A stretch of 25,359 nucleotides of DNA from Clostridiales bacterium (GTDB lineage: Bacteria > Bacillota_A > Clostridia > Oscillospirales > Oscillospiraceae): contig DXUR01000009.1 in NCBI GenBank assembly GCA_019417795.1, positions 1 to 25,359 on the forward strand, written 5' to 3'. Positions 1-8,206 of the stretch are shown piece after piece. A program made the position numbers and the translations under genes. Numbering within the stretch: the stretch's first letter is position 1; each line of letters begins with the position of its first letter. A model generated the notes under the pieces. The model made no database searches and was not told the DNA's origin. It saw only the letters and a program-made list of their open reading frames with translations.

Positions 1-46
1 TTTTCAATTTAGGACAGTTAATTTTATCGTCCTATTAAAGTATAGC
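1..46. other. AT-rich foreign sequence at the broken end of the helicase gene
   Basis: The helicase gene is GC-rich up to about position 47 and then changes abruptly to AT-rich sequence that supplies the last codons and an early TAA stop at 24-26. The stretch holds an imperfect dyad, AGGAC at 11-15 and GTCCT at 29-33. This looks like the end of an insertion sequence or another inserted element, but too little is in the window to name it. Confidence 0.5.
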
Positions 47-3000
47 CCTCCGGGGCAAGCTCCAGCGCGGTAGTGGTTTCACCAAAGCGGCTTGCCCAGC
101 AATCGAAGTGGCCCATACCCATCTCTTGCAGCCGGTCATGCTGCAAATAGCGCTGGATGGTGTAAAGCTCTGTCATGGAGTTGGAAACCGGGGTGCCGGT
201 GGCAAACACCACGCCGCGCCCGCCGGTCAGCTCATCCATGTAGCGGCACTTGGAGAACATATCCGAGGATTTCTGCGCATCGGTGGTAGAAAGCCCTGCC
301 ACGTTGCGCATCTTCGTATAGAGGAAAAGATTTTTATAATTGTCCGACTCGTCCACAAACATCCTGTCTACGCCGAGCTGTTCAAAGTAAATCACATCAT
401 CCTTGCGGTCGCTGGCTTGCAGCTTTTTCAGCCGCGCCTCCAGCCCCTTTTTCGTGCGCTCCAAGCTCTTGATGGTAAAGCTGTTGCCGCCTGCGAGCTT
501 GGTATCCTGAATGCCATCGGTGATTTCCTCAATCTGCTGGTGAAGGAGCTGTTCCTGCCGCTCCGGACTGATGGGGATACGCTCAAACTGGCTGTGGCCG
601 ATGATAACGGCGTCATAGTCGCCGGTGGCGATACGGGCGCAGAATTTCTTGCGGTTGTGGGTTTCAAAGTCCTTCTTGGTAGTGACAAGGATGTTTGCCG
701 AAGGGTAGAGCCGCAGAAACTCAGACGCCCACTGTTCCGTCAGATGGTTTGGCACAACAAAAATGGATTTCTGGCACAGTCCTAACCTCTTGGATTCCAT
801 CGCAGAGGCTACCATTTCAAAGGTTTTTCCCGCGCCGACCTCGTGTGCCAGCAGCGTATTCCCGCCGTACAGCACATGGGCGATGGCGTTTTTCTGATGC
901 TCTCGGAGGGTGATTTCCGGGTTCATACCGGAGAAAACGATGTGGCTGCCGTCATACTCGCGGGGACGAGTGCTGTTCATTTCCTCGTTGTATTGCCGTA
1001 CCAGCGTTTCGCGCCGCTCCGGGTCTTTCCAAATCCAGTCCTTGAACGCATCCCGGATAAGCTGCTGCTTCTGCGCGGCAAGGGTGGTTTCCTTGGCGTT
1101 GAGGACACGGCGCTCCCGTCCGTCTGCATCCTCAATGGTATCGTAGATACGAATGTCGCGGAGGTTCAGCGCATCCTCCAGCAGCCGGTAGGCGCTGGCG
1201 CGGTCTGTGCCATAGGTGGTGAATGCCGCCACGTCGTTGTAGCGCACCATGCTCTTGCGGGAAACCTGCCATTCTGCGGTGTACGGGACATAGCTGATCT
1301 CGATCTGTCCGCGCAGATAGCGAGGCGTTTCAAAGGTTTCATACATGAATTGCTCGATGTACTTCTTATCAAGCCATGTCACACCCAGCCGCACCTCAAT
1401 CTCGCTGGCTTCAAGGTCTTTCGGCTGGGCAGCAATCAGGGCGTCCACATTCCCGGCAAAGAATGGGTCGTGCGCTGCTACTCGCTGCGCGGTGCGGAGC
1501 TTCTGCCGGACGTTGCCGGAGAGATATTCGTCCGCCGTCTGCCAGCCCTTCGCCCAATGCTCGCCGCCGTCCTGCAAGTCAAACGGGCCGCTGTTGGGTT
1601 CCTTGTAAATGACACCCTTCAAATCCTCAACGATCTGCGGGATTTTCTCGCTGCCGCCCATGAGGGAGGCCATAAAATCGAGATCGACGCAGGCTTTTTC
1701 TCCGATGCAGACAGCAAGGGCTTCGCTGGCGGTATCCACAGAATCTACGCTGCGCTGCTGCTTGATAGTGCGCTTGTGGAACATATCCGCCTTGCGCTCC
1801 AGCTTTCCGTCGTCGTCCAGCACTTCCAGTGAACACAGGAGGTAGTAAGAGGAATCGTCAGAGAACGCAAGACGGTTCGCACGGTCATTGATCAGGCCGT
1901 GTTGTGCGGAGAACGCATCATAGAGGCGGTTTAGCTCGGCCTGCGCTTCCTGAATCCGGCTTTCTGCGCTGTACTCGTCCATTTGCAGGGCAATCAGCTC
2001 ATTCACGCAATCCCGCAGCGCGACCATGCCCTTGACACGCTCGGCGGCGGTGGCGTTCAGCTCCGGTTTGACCATGCGGCTGTTTTCCCGGTAGTACACC
2101 TCGCCGTCCACCACGGTGTAGGAGTAGTTTTTCACATTGGGGTCTGCGGGGATGGACGTGTCGATCTGTTCGCCCTCGCCCAGCTCTGGCAGTTCCGCCT
2201 CCTGATAGGTGCCGCGAATGTTTTTCACGGCATCATGGAGCTGATCTGCAAGCGCCAGCCCCTCAATGGGGACAACGGTGAAATCCTGCTTGCCGTATTG
2301 GGTGCTTTCGGAGGTCTGCCTGCCTAAAATCATCTCCGGGTGGTCAACAAAATAGCGGTTGATGGCAAAGCCATCCTCGTTCTGGCCGAGGTGTACCCAA
2401 TCCGGTTCGATCTCAATGGGACGGTCACGCTTTTGGAGAAAGAGAATGTCCGAAACCACATCCGTACCGGCGTTGGCGCGGAACGCATTGTTGGGCAGAC
2501 GAATGGCACCCAGCAGCTCCGCCCGCTGCGCGATGTACCTGCGGACTTCGGGCGATTGCTTGTCCATCGTGTAGCGGGAGGTCACAAACGCGATCACGCC
2601 GCCCGGACGCACTTGGTCGAGGGTTTTGGCAAAGAAGTAGTCGTGAATGGAAAAACCGAGCTTGTTATAAGCCCGGTCATCTACCTGATATTGTCCGAAC
2701 GGGACGTTGCCCACGGCGAGGTCGTAAAAGTCTTTTCTGTCCGTTGTTTCAAAGCCCGCGATGGTAATGTCCGCCTTGGGATAAAGCTGCTTGGCAATAC
2801 GTCCGGTGATGCTGTCCAGCTCCACGCCGTAGAGCTTGCTGCCCTGCATCTGCTCCGGCAGCAGGCCAAAGAAGTTACCCACGCCCATAGATGGCTCCAG
2901 AATGTTGCCAGTCTGGAAGCCCATATTGCCGACCGCTTCATAGATTGCCTTGATGACGGTGGGGCTGGTGTAGTGGGCGTTCAGCGTGGACGCTCTGGCC

Positions 3001-6000
3001 GCAGCGTATTCCTCCGGGGAGAGTGTGGCGTACAGCTCTGCAAACTCGTCAGACCAGTTTGGCTTATTCTCGTCGAAGGCATCCGCAAGACCGCCCCAGC
3101 CCACATAGCGGGAGAGGATTTCCTGCTGCTCCGGGCTGGCCTGTAAGCCCTCAAACTCCAGCTCTTGCAGGAGTTGGATAGCCGCCATATTTGCCCGAAA
3201 CTTTGCTTTTGCGCCGCCGACGCCGAGGGCATCATCGGTGATGTGGAAATTCTGCGCGTCGCGGTGGCTTGCCGCCTTGAAGTCAGCGTAAGCGGCCTGC
3301 TCCGCAGCGGCAACGCTGGGAAAGCCCTGCCACTCGCCGTCAACGGGGATAGATACCGCAGGACGGTGTGCGGGAGGCTCGTCGATCTCAGCCTGTGAGA
3401 TGGCATCATCAAAATCAGGCACAAACTCGCCCATTTCCGAAAGCGCCGCTCGGCCTTCATGCTCCAGAATCAGAGCTTCTTCACTCATGGTGGGAGGTTC
3501 AGGCTCGACAGGTTCCGCAGAGGGCGGGTCATGCTCCGGTTCCGGGATGTGCAGCGTTTGAATTTCTATGTCGTAGGGCAAGTGCGTTTTCTCGGCAGGA
3601 TAGAACGCGACGGGTTTGGTGACAGGCTGCGGCTGCTCCCGTTCCTGCTCTTCAACAAACGAGCGTATAAACGCAATGTGTTCAGCGCGGAAGATGGGAA
3701 AGCCCTGCCTGTTTTGAAAAGTCACATCGCGCAGAGATACTTCATCCGTGCCGAAATTTACGCTGTCAATGACAAACTTCCGTCCGTCAATCTCCAGCTC
3801 CATGCCAATGGGGATATACTCCTTGGCATCGGCCTCGTTGATAACATCATAGCCGTCGGTTTCATTTGGCTGCGCAAACACGAAGCTGTGTCCATGCTCC
3901 AGCAGCCGCTTTGCGGCGCTTGCCCATTGTCCAAAATCATAGCCGGTCACAGCGGTTTCGCCCATACCGGGAATATCGCGTTGCAGCAGGCGGCGATTCA
4001 AAGCGCTGGCGGCTCGTTTTGCATCCGCGCCATAAAAAAGCAGCCGTTCTCCGACACGGACACCGATGAGCTTTTCGGGATGCTCTGCACGAAGCGCCTG
4101 ATATGCCGAAATATTCGGCGCAAGCTCACGACCCTGATCTGCAATTCGTGTGAGGACAGCAGAAACCGGTTCGGTTCTGTGTTCCGGATCGTGATTGCTC
4201 TCGCTGGAGGATGAAACGACGCTGAGATGCGCGACAGTTTCATCTGCGGAATCAACATTATAGAGCTTACCATCAATTTCCACGCGCTGCCCCATAAGGT
4301 TTTGAACCGCTTGCGGCGTCTCAGGGGTTGGCTGTTCTGTGTGCTGCGCCGCAATGACGCGCTGCGGCTCCGGTTCAGAAACCTCGAAATATCTGGTGTC
4401 GAGATAGCGTTCAAAGGAATTGCGGTCGATGCTGACAGGTTCCTGTCCGGGTACGTTCGGTAACGTGTGCCAGACGTGATCTTCATCTACACGCGCGATA
4501 ACGCCGACTGCTGCTATGTGGTCTAACTCTATGGATGAAATGCGATCTCCAATATGATAGGTATAGCCAAGCGGTGTTGTAAACGCCGGAGGGGATAGCT
4601 CAATTCCCATATCCCGTTTGATGCCATCCAAGTAAGCAATGGCGTTATTCTGTTCTGCAAAGCGGAGCATTTGTTCCCCATCTCCGCAGAACCGTTCCAA
4701 CACCTCATCCCAAATGCCGGTAATTCCGCCCTCGCCGGGATGCAGACGAATGGAGTATCGGTCAGGTGAAAATAACCGCAGTCGCTCATTCTCATCGTAA
4801 AATTTATTCTCTCGGATGAGCTGTGCCAACCGCCGCTGTACCTGCGCCCATGTGAGCGTCACCGGCTCGGCGTTTCCTACATGGATATACATAGGAGTTT
4901 TGCTATCTTCCCAGCCATATTTTGCAGCCAGCCATGCGGCGGTGCTGCGTTCTCGCCCATGCGCCTGCATATATAGTGCGACTTCCTGCTTGCCCTTTAG
5001 GTTGTTGTGCCAATCCAGAAGCGCGTTGTCAATGTCCTCCTGTGTGATCTGATAGGGAGAGGGTGCGACCGTCGCTGCCAGCGTGGGATATAGTTCCTCC
5101 AAAAGCTCCTGATGCAGCCGGTTATGGAACGCGGGCATATCAAAGTACAGGCGGACAAGCTGGAGATCATCAGATGCCGTGACAATACGACGGATAGCGT
5201 CCGCACCCTCCAGATAAGCGTTCTGGCGGTCTGAATTGCGGCAGGCATTGACAAAAGCCGTATCTTTGGAAAGCGCGTTGCCAACGGTCAGCTTGTACCC
5301 GTCAAACAGCTCCCGTACCGTGGGCTGCGTCACATCGGCGGCAGGATCATGGAACACGTTTGAACCGTCAGCGCCAAACTCCGTTTCCTGTACGTCGATG
5401 GAGGCTTCTGCTTCATGGTCAATAGAGCGCAGCGTGTAAATGTGGCGCTCACCCCTAAAGTCTGACGCTTCGGCAATCGTCACGTCGTACTTATCGCGCA
5501 ATTTCTCCACATACATCTCTAAATTGTTCGACGGAAGGCCACACATTTCCACACGGCCAGCGCCGGGGATATTGCGGGTGGTCAGGTTCATATCCAGCAG
5601 CTCCACCGCCTGTTTTGCGTCCTCACCGTACATTTCAAAGAAATCCCCCACCTGAAACAGCACGATGTTGTCCGGGTGGGCTTCCTTGATGGCGTTATAG
5701 CTGTCGTAGGCGGTGTTTCGCACCACATCCTGTGCCTGCGCCTTATCATAAAGTGCCTGTTCGTCTGGCGTAAAATAGCGGTTCATCCGAATCAGCTCAG
5801 AGATACGCGAAGCGACCTTGTTCCAATTCATCTGAACATCTGCACAGCCCGCTTTTTTCAGCGTGATGCCCTTGCTGCCGTGATCTTCATAGCTGCCGCT
5901 TTCTCTGGATACGGCATGGGTATGCCCGCCGATGCCGTACTCCTTTTTCAGAAAATCGGCATTCTCCTTGGGGGTGTGCGAAGTCTGGAAAAACGCATAG

Positions 6001-7985
6001 ATGCGGGTCTTTCCACCCTCAAAACTGCTCCCGTTTGCAAGAGAAGCCGAAATTTCATCTTCGGTGATAAACCTGCCGGTTGCTGGAATAGCCGCCATAT
6101 CGGAACGGAATTCCTTTCGTGGAAGGGACAGATCTTCCAAACGTGTGAGAAGTGCCTGCGACTTGTGGTAATGGAAGCGCAGCAGCGCACGGTTTTCGCG
6201 GTAGGCGTCCATGAATACCTTGTATTCCGACAGGAGCCTATCTCGGAACGCCGGATTCAGCAGATCGTCCGTCAGACGCTCCGTTTCCTCTGGAAAGCTG
6301 GTGCTATGGATATTACCCAAGCAGGACAGATACCCCAGCGACTTTGCTTCATCCGAGAAATCGTGATAAAGGTTCCAGACATCCACAGCAATACCCAGCC
6401 GCTCATAGCGCGGGGCTTCCGTGACCTCAAGATTGGTGGCAAATGCGCCGCCGTCCAGAAGCTCCTCAATACGCTCCGCCGCATCTGCCCAGCCTATCAC
6501 TTGGGCAGAACGAAGATAGCGAGAGGTATCTCCGGTTGCAATATGGATACCATCGTCCCCGTACCATGCGGAAAGCCTGCCGTTATCCGTAATCAGGCCG
6601 TTGCCGCCGTAGTAAAGAGCTTTCAGAAATGCCGCGCGATCCTCTAAAGGTTTTTGCTTGGAGAATTCCGCAGCAATTTTCGTCCGCGCTGCATCCGCAT
6701 TACCGCCCGCGCGCAGGATGTGGTCAATATCATCCTGAGAAATGAACATAGAAAAAGCGGAGGGTGTTACACTCTCCGCTTCTGCGATGAATTGAATTTG
6801 TTCTGCCTCTGAGGGGAAGAAGGACATCTGTGCCCCAGCAGGGGCATCGAACATATTTAGCTGAACACCAGTTCCGTGAGGATCGTTTCCTCGGCCTGCG
6901 CTTTCAGCGTGTTCATCAGCCCTACCCACTTCATCGGGTCGCTGGCTTTCAGCGATTCCGTCACGCCCGCCAACTTCATCAGCTCCGGCATCATCTGTTC
7001 CAGCCGGTTGTTCGCTGCCTCGTCGATCTCCCGCAGATGGGGGTACAGCTTCTCGGACAGCAGCAGGCTGTTCCACAGCACCGGACGATGCTCCTTCAGG
7101 TAATTCTTCCGCATCCTGCCGTACTTGCCCAGCGGGGTTTGCGGCTGCTCGGTCAGGCTCAGGTCGGGAATCAGATAATCTCCGCTGCGGGTATAGGTCA
7201 GTTCGCTCATGGCTTTCGCTCCTTTCCGCGATTTTCTCGCGCTCATAATTCTTGATGGTGACTTCGATCTGCCGCAGCACCAGCTCGCTGGACTGGCTGA
7301 TGGCCGTTCCAAGAGCGGCGACGGTCTGCGGGGTGTTGAAATCAAAGACGTTCAGAAAATCCTCATGCTCGAAGTATTCTCCCGGCTGCATCCCACAACG
7401 GGACAGCAGCGCATAGGTGGTGCTGACAACGGCGGCATTCCGAAAAGCGGCTCCGATGTTGAACTCATCATAGTCCTCCAAAAAGGAACCGTCAACGATG
7501 CCGACAATATCGCGCCGGTTGTCGTGCCAGTATTCATCTACAAGCTGCGCCGCCACACGCTCCAACTGATCGGCAAGCCCGTTTTCACCGGAAACGTCGA
7601 AGCGCTGCTCCAGCGCCGCAGATACCACCCCACGATGCTCCTGCCGGTATTCCCAAAGATACGGGCGGCGAGAGTTCTCGCCGCCGCTGGTGTCGGAAAC
7701 ATCAAATACATATCGGAGTTTGGGTTGGTCGCTGCTGGTATCCACAAGGGCGATGCCCTTGCTGCCTCGTCGCACATACCGGCGCATATGCTTATTCCAG
7801 AGGTCGTATTCCGCGCAGGCCGTGGCCTCCGGGCGCTGGGCGAAGATCATGAGCTGCTCGTTGTAGGGGTACTTATACAGCCTTGCGGCGGTGGTCAGAA
7901 ATGCCGTCCACTTCTGGTAGCTTCCCGTGATCTGCTCCGCCGTGCGGTCTGCCATCTGCGCATAGAGCTGTACTTTACTCGGCAT
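24..7985 (-). CDS. Giant ArdC-N / MutS-I-like / methylase-like / SNF2 helicase protein, C-terminally truncated
   Basis: 2,653 residues. The chosen ATG at 7985 follows an AGGAGG and overlaps the stop of the upstream TTRAP gene; an open frame extends 15 codons further but lacks a ribosome site. Visible order: ArdC-like N-terminal domain (about 1-110), charged disordered linker (about 255-380, also coding for tnpV), repeated helical modules of the kind ending in WNKVASRISELIRMN (about 425-530, 630-735, 985-1080), a MutS domain I-like segment with GDFFEMYGEDA (about 758-840), a second degenerate copy (about 1290-1375), an N6-adenine methylase-like fold with EPSMGVGNF (about 1696) and NVPFG (1760), then an SNF2-type helicase with HEVGAGKTF (about 2383), VDESDN (about 2546) and ATGTPVSNS (about 2595). 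Family members continue with a second RecA lobe; here the frame leaves the family sequence after APEG and stops, so helicase activity is probably lost. The intact protein is inferred to act on transferred DNA or against host restriction; its function is not established. Confidence 0.88.
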   Translation of the reverse strand: MPSKVQLYAQMADRTAEQITGSYQKWTAFLTTAARLYKYPYNEQLMIFAQRPEATACAEYDLWNKHMRRYVRRGSKGIALVDTSSDQPKLRYVFDVSDTSGGENSRRPYLWEYRQEHRGVVSAALEQRFDVSGENGLADQLERVAAQLVDEYWHDNRRDIVGIVDGSFLEDYDEFNIGAAFRNAAVVSTTYALLSRCGMQPGEYFEHEDFLNVFDFNTPQTVAALGTAISQSSELVLRQIEVTIKNYEREKIAERSESHERTDLYPQRRLSDSRPEPDRAAANPAGQVRQDAEELPEGASSGAVEQPAAVREAVPPSAGDRRGSEQPAGTDDAGADEVGGRDGIAESQRPDEVGRADEHAESAGRGNDPHGTGVQLNMFDAPAGAQMSFFPSEAEQIQFIAEAESVTPSAFSMFISQDDIDHILRAGGNADAARTKIAAEFSKQKPLEDRAAFLKALYYGGNGLITDNGRLSAWYGDDGIHIATGDTSRYLRSAQVIGWADAAERIEELLDGGAFATNLEVTEAPRYERLGIAVDVWNLYHDFSDEAKSLGYLSCLGNIHSTSFPEETERLTDDLLNPAFRDRLLSEYKVFMDAYRENRALLRFHYHKSQALLTRLEDLSLPRKEFRSDMAAIPATGRFITEDEISASLANGSSFEGGKTRIYAFFQTSHTPKENADFLKKEYGIGGHTHAVSRESGSYEDHGSKGITLKKAGCADVQMNWNKVASRISELIRMNRYFTPDEQALYDKAQAQDVVRNTAYDSYNAIKEAHPDNIVLFQVGDFFEMYGEDAKQAVELLDMNLTTRNIPGAGRVEMCGLPSNNLEMYVEKLRDKYDVTIAEASDFRGERHIYTLRSIDHEAEASIDVQETEFGADGSNVFHDPAADVTQPTVRELFDGYKLTVGNALSKDTAFVNACRNSDRQNAYLEGADAIRRIVTASDDLQLVRLYFDMPAFHNRLHQELLEELYPTLAATVAPSPYQITQEDIDNALLDWHNNLKGKQEVALYMQAHGRERSTAAWLAAKYGWEDSKTPMYIHVGNAEPVTLTWAQVQRRLAQLIRENKFYDENERLRLFSPDRYSIRLHPGEGGITGIWDEVLERFCGDGEQMLRFAEQNNAIAYLDGIKRDMGIELSPPAFTTPLGYTYHIGDRISSIELDHIAAVGVIARVDEDHVWHTLPNVPGQEPVSIDRNSFERYLDTRYFEVSEPEPQRVIAAQHTEQPTPETPQAVQNLMGQRVEIDGKLYNVDSADETVAHLSVVSSSSESNHDPEHRTEPVSAVLTRIADQGRELAPNISAYQALRAEHPEKLIGVRVGERLLFYGADAKRAASALNRRLLQRDIPGMGETAVTGYDFGQWASAAKRLLEHGHSFVFAQPNETDGYDVINEADAKEYIPIGMELEIDGRKFVIDSVNFGTDEVSLRDVTFQNRQGFPIFRAEHIAFIRSFVEEQEREQPQPVTKPVAFYPAEKTHLPYDIEIQTLHIPEPEHDPPSAEPVEPEPPTMSEEALILEHEGRAALSEMGEFVPDFDDAISQAEIDEPPAHRPAVSIPVDGEWQGFPSVAAAEQAAYADFKAASHRDAQNFHITDDALGVGGAKAKFRANMAAIQLLQELEFEGLQASPEQQEILSRYVGWGGLADAFDENKPNWSDEFAELYATLSPEEYAAARASTLNAHYTSPTVIKAIYEAVGNMGFQTGNILEPSMGVGNFFGLLPEQMQGSKLYGVELDSITGRIAKQLYPKADITIAGFETTDRKDFYDLAVGNVPFGQYQVDDRAYNKLGFSIHDYFFAKTLDQVRPGGVIAFVTSRYTMDKQSPEVRRYIAQRAELLGAIRLPNNAFRANAGTDVVSDILFLQKRDRPIEIEPDWVHLGQNEDGFAINRYFVDHPEMILGRQTSESTQYGKQDFTVVPIEGLALADQLHDAVKNIRGTYQEAELPELGEGEQIDTSIPADPNVKNYSYTVVDGEVYYRENSRMVKPELNATAAERVKGMVALRDCVNELIALQMDEYSAESRIQEAQAELNRLYDAFSAQHGLINDRANRLAFSDDSSYYLLCSLEVLDDDGKLERKADMFHKRTIKQQRSVDSVDTASEALAVCIGEKACVDLDFMASLMGGSEKIPQIVEDLKGVIYKEPNSGPFDLQDGGEHWAKGWQTADEYLSGNVRQKLRTAQRVAAHDPFFAGNVDALIAAQPKDLEASEIEVRLGVTWLDKKYIEQFMYETFETPRYLRGQIEISYVPYTAEWQVSRKSMVRYNDVAAFTTYGTDRASAYRLLEDALNLRDIRIYDTIEDADGRERRVLNAKETTLAAQKQQLIRDAFKDWIWKDPERRETLVRQYNEEMNSTRPREYDGSHIVFSGMNPEITLREHQKNAIAHVLYGGNTLLAHEVGAGKTFEMVASAMESKRLGLCQKSIFVVPNHLTEQWASEFLRLYPSANILVTTKKDFETHNRKKFCARIATGDYDAVIIGHSQFERIPISPERQEQLLHQQIEEITDGIQDTKLAGGNSFTIKSLERTKKGLEARLKKLQASDRKDDVIYFEQLGVDRMFVDESDNYKNLFLYTKMRNVAGLSTTDAQKSSDMFSKCRYMDELTGGRGVVFATGTPVSNSMTELYTIQRYLQHDRLQEMGMGHFDCWASRFGETTTALELAPEGYTLIGR
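6857..7210 (-). CDS. tnpV: TnpV family protein, nested inside the giant helicase gene
   Basis: 117 residues, wholly inside the helicase gene on the same strand but shifted by one base in frame. The start at 7210 is chosen because AAAGGAG lies 8 bases upstream of the ATG; the open frame continues 45 codons upstream without a better site. The protein begins MSELTYTRSGDYLIPDLSL and contains LGKYGRMRKNYLKEHRP, an ID-x-A segment and a TESLKA...W...N core, the pattern of the transposon-encoded TnpV family, whose role is unknown. The overlapping part of the helicase frame is a low-complexity, Glu/Asp/Arg/Ala-rich linker, as expected if selection acts mainly on the tnpV frame. Family assignment is confident; expression is inferred from the ribosome site. 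Confidence 0.85.
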   Translation of the reverse strand: MSELTYTRSGDYLIPDLSLTEQPQTPLGKYGRMRKNYLKEHRPVLWNSLLLSEKLYPHLREIDEAANNRLEQMMPELMKLAGVTESLKASDPMKWVGLMNTLKAQAEETILTELVFS

Positions 7986-8205
7986 CCATATCCTCCTTTT
8001 CAAAATCGGGGAACAGGTCAAGCGCGTCATATTCCGCGTCGCTCATCCTGCGCAGCTTTGCGATGGCGCTGTCCGTCAGATCCCGCAGCTCCGTTTCATC
8101 CGCAGCGAGGTAGCCGCGCATTTCCTCCAGCGCCGCGATCAAGCCCGTGCGGGTGCCGGTGTTGTAGAGGCTCATAAGCTGCCGTTCTTCAAATGTGATG
8201 TTCAT
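7975..8205 (-). CDS. Transposon-transfer assisting protein (TTRAP-like)
   Basis: 76 residues, beginning MNITFEERQLMSLYNTGTR. The ATG at 8205 is preceded by AAAGGAG with 7 bases of spacing, and that site lies in the last codons of the upstream ArdC-like gene. The open frame extends 36 codons further, but those residues look like read-through of the upstream gene in another frame. The protein is small, acidic and largely helical, resembling the TTRAP family found next to the helicase in CTn4-type elements. Its biochemical role is unknown; the family name reflects location. Its end overlaps the helicase start by 11 bases, so the two are probably translationally coupled. Confidence 0.8.
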   Translation of the reverse strand: MNITFEERQLMSLYNTGTRTGLIAALEEMRGYLAADETELRDLTDSAIAKLRRMSDAEYDALDLFPDFEKEDMDAE

Positions 8206-8206
8206 A

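Noticed and set aside
843..1832. 329-codon plus-strand open frame, and similar long ones at 5676-6647, 7209-8177, 8195-9166, 15218-16171 and 17968-18912
   Set aside because: All lie opposite well-supported genes, show no family resemblance and reflect codon bias of the true strand.
2981..3460. 159-codon minus-strand open frame within the helicase gene, a possible second nested gene like tnpV
   Set aside because: No ribosome site, no family match, and the helicase frame here encodes conserved methylase-like sequence, unlike the disordered linker over tnpV.
3998..4486. 162-codon minus-strand open frame within the helicase gene
   Set aside because: No ribosome site and low-complexity Arg/Ser composition typical of an out-of-frame reading.
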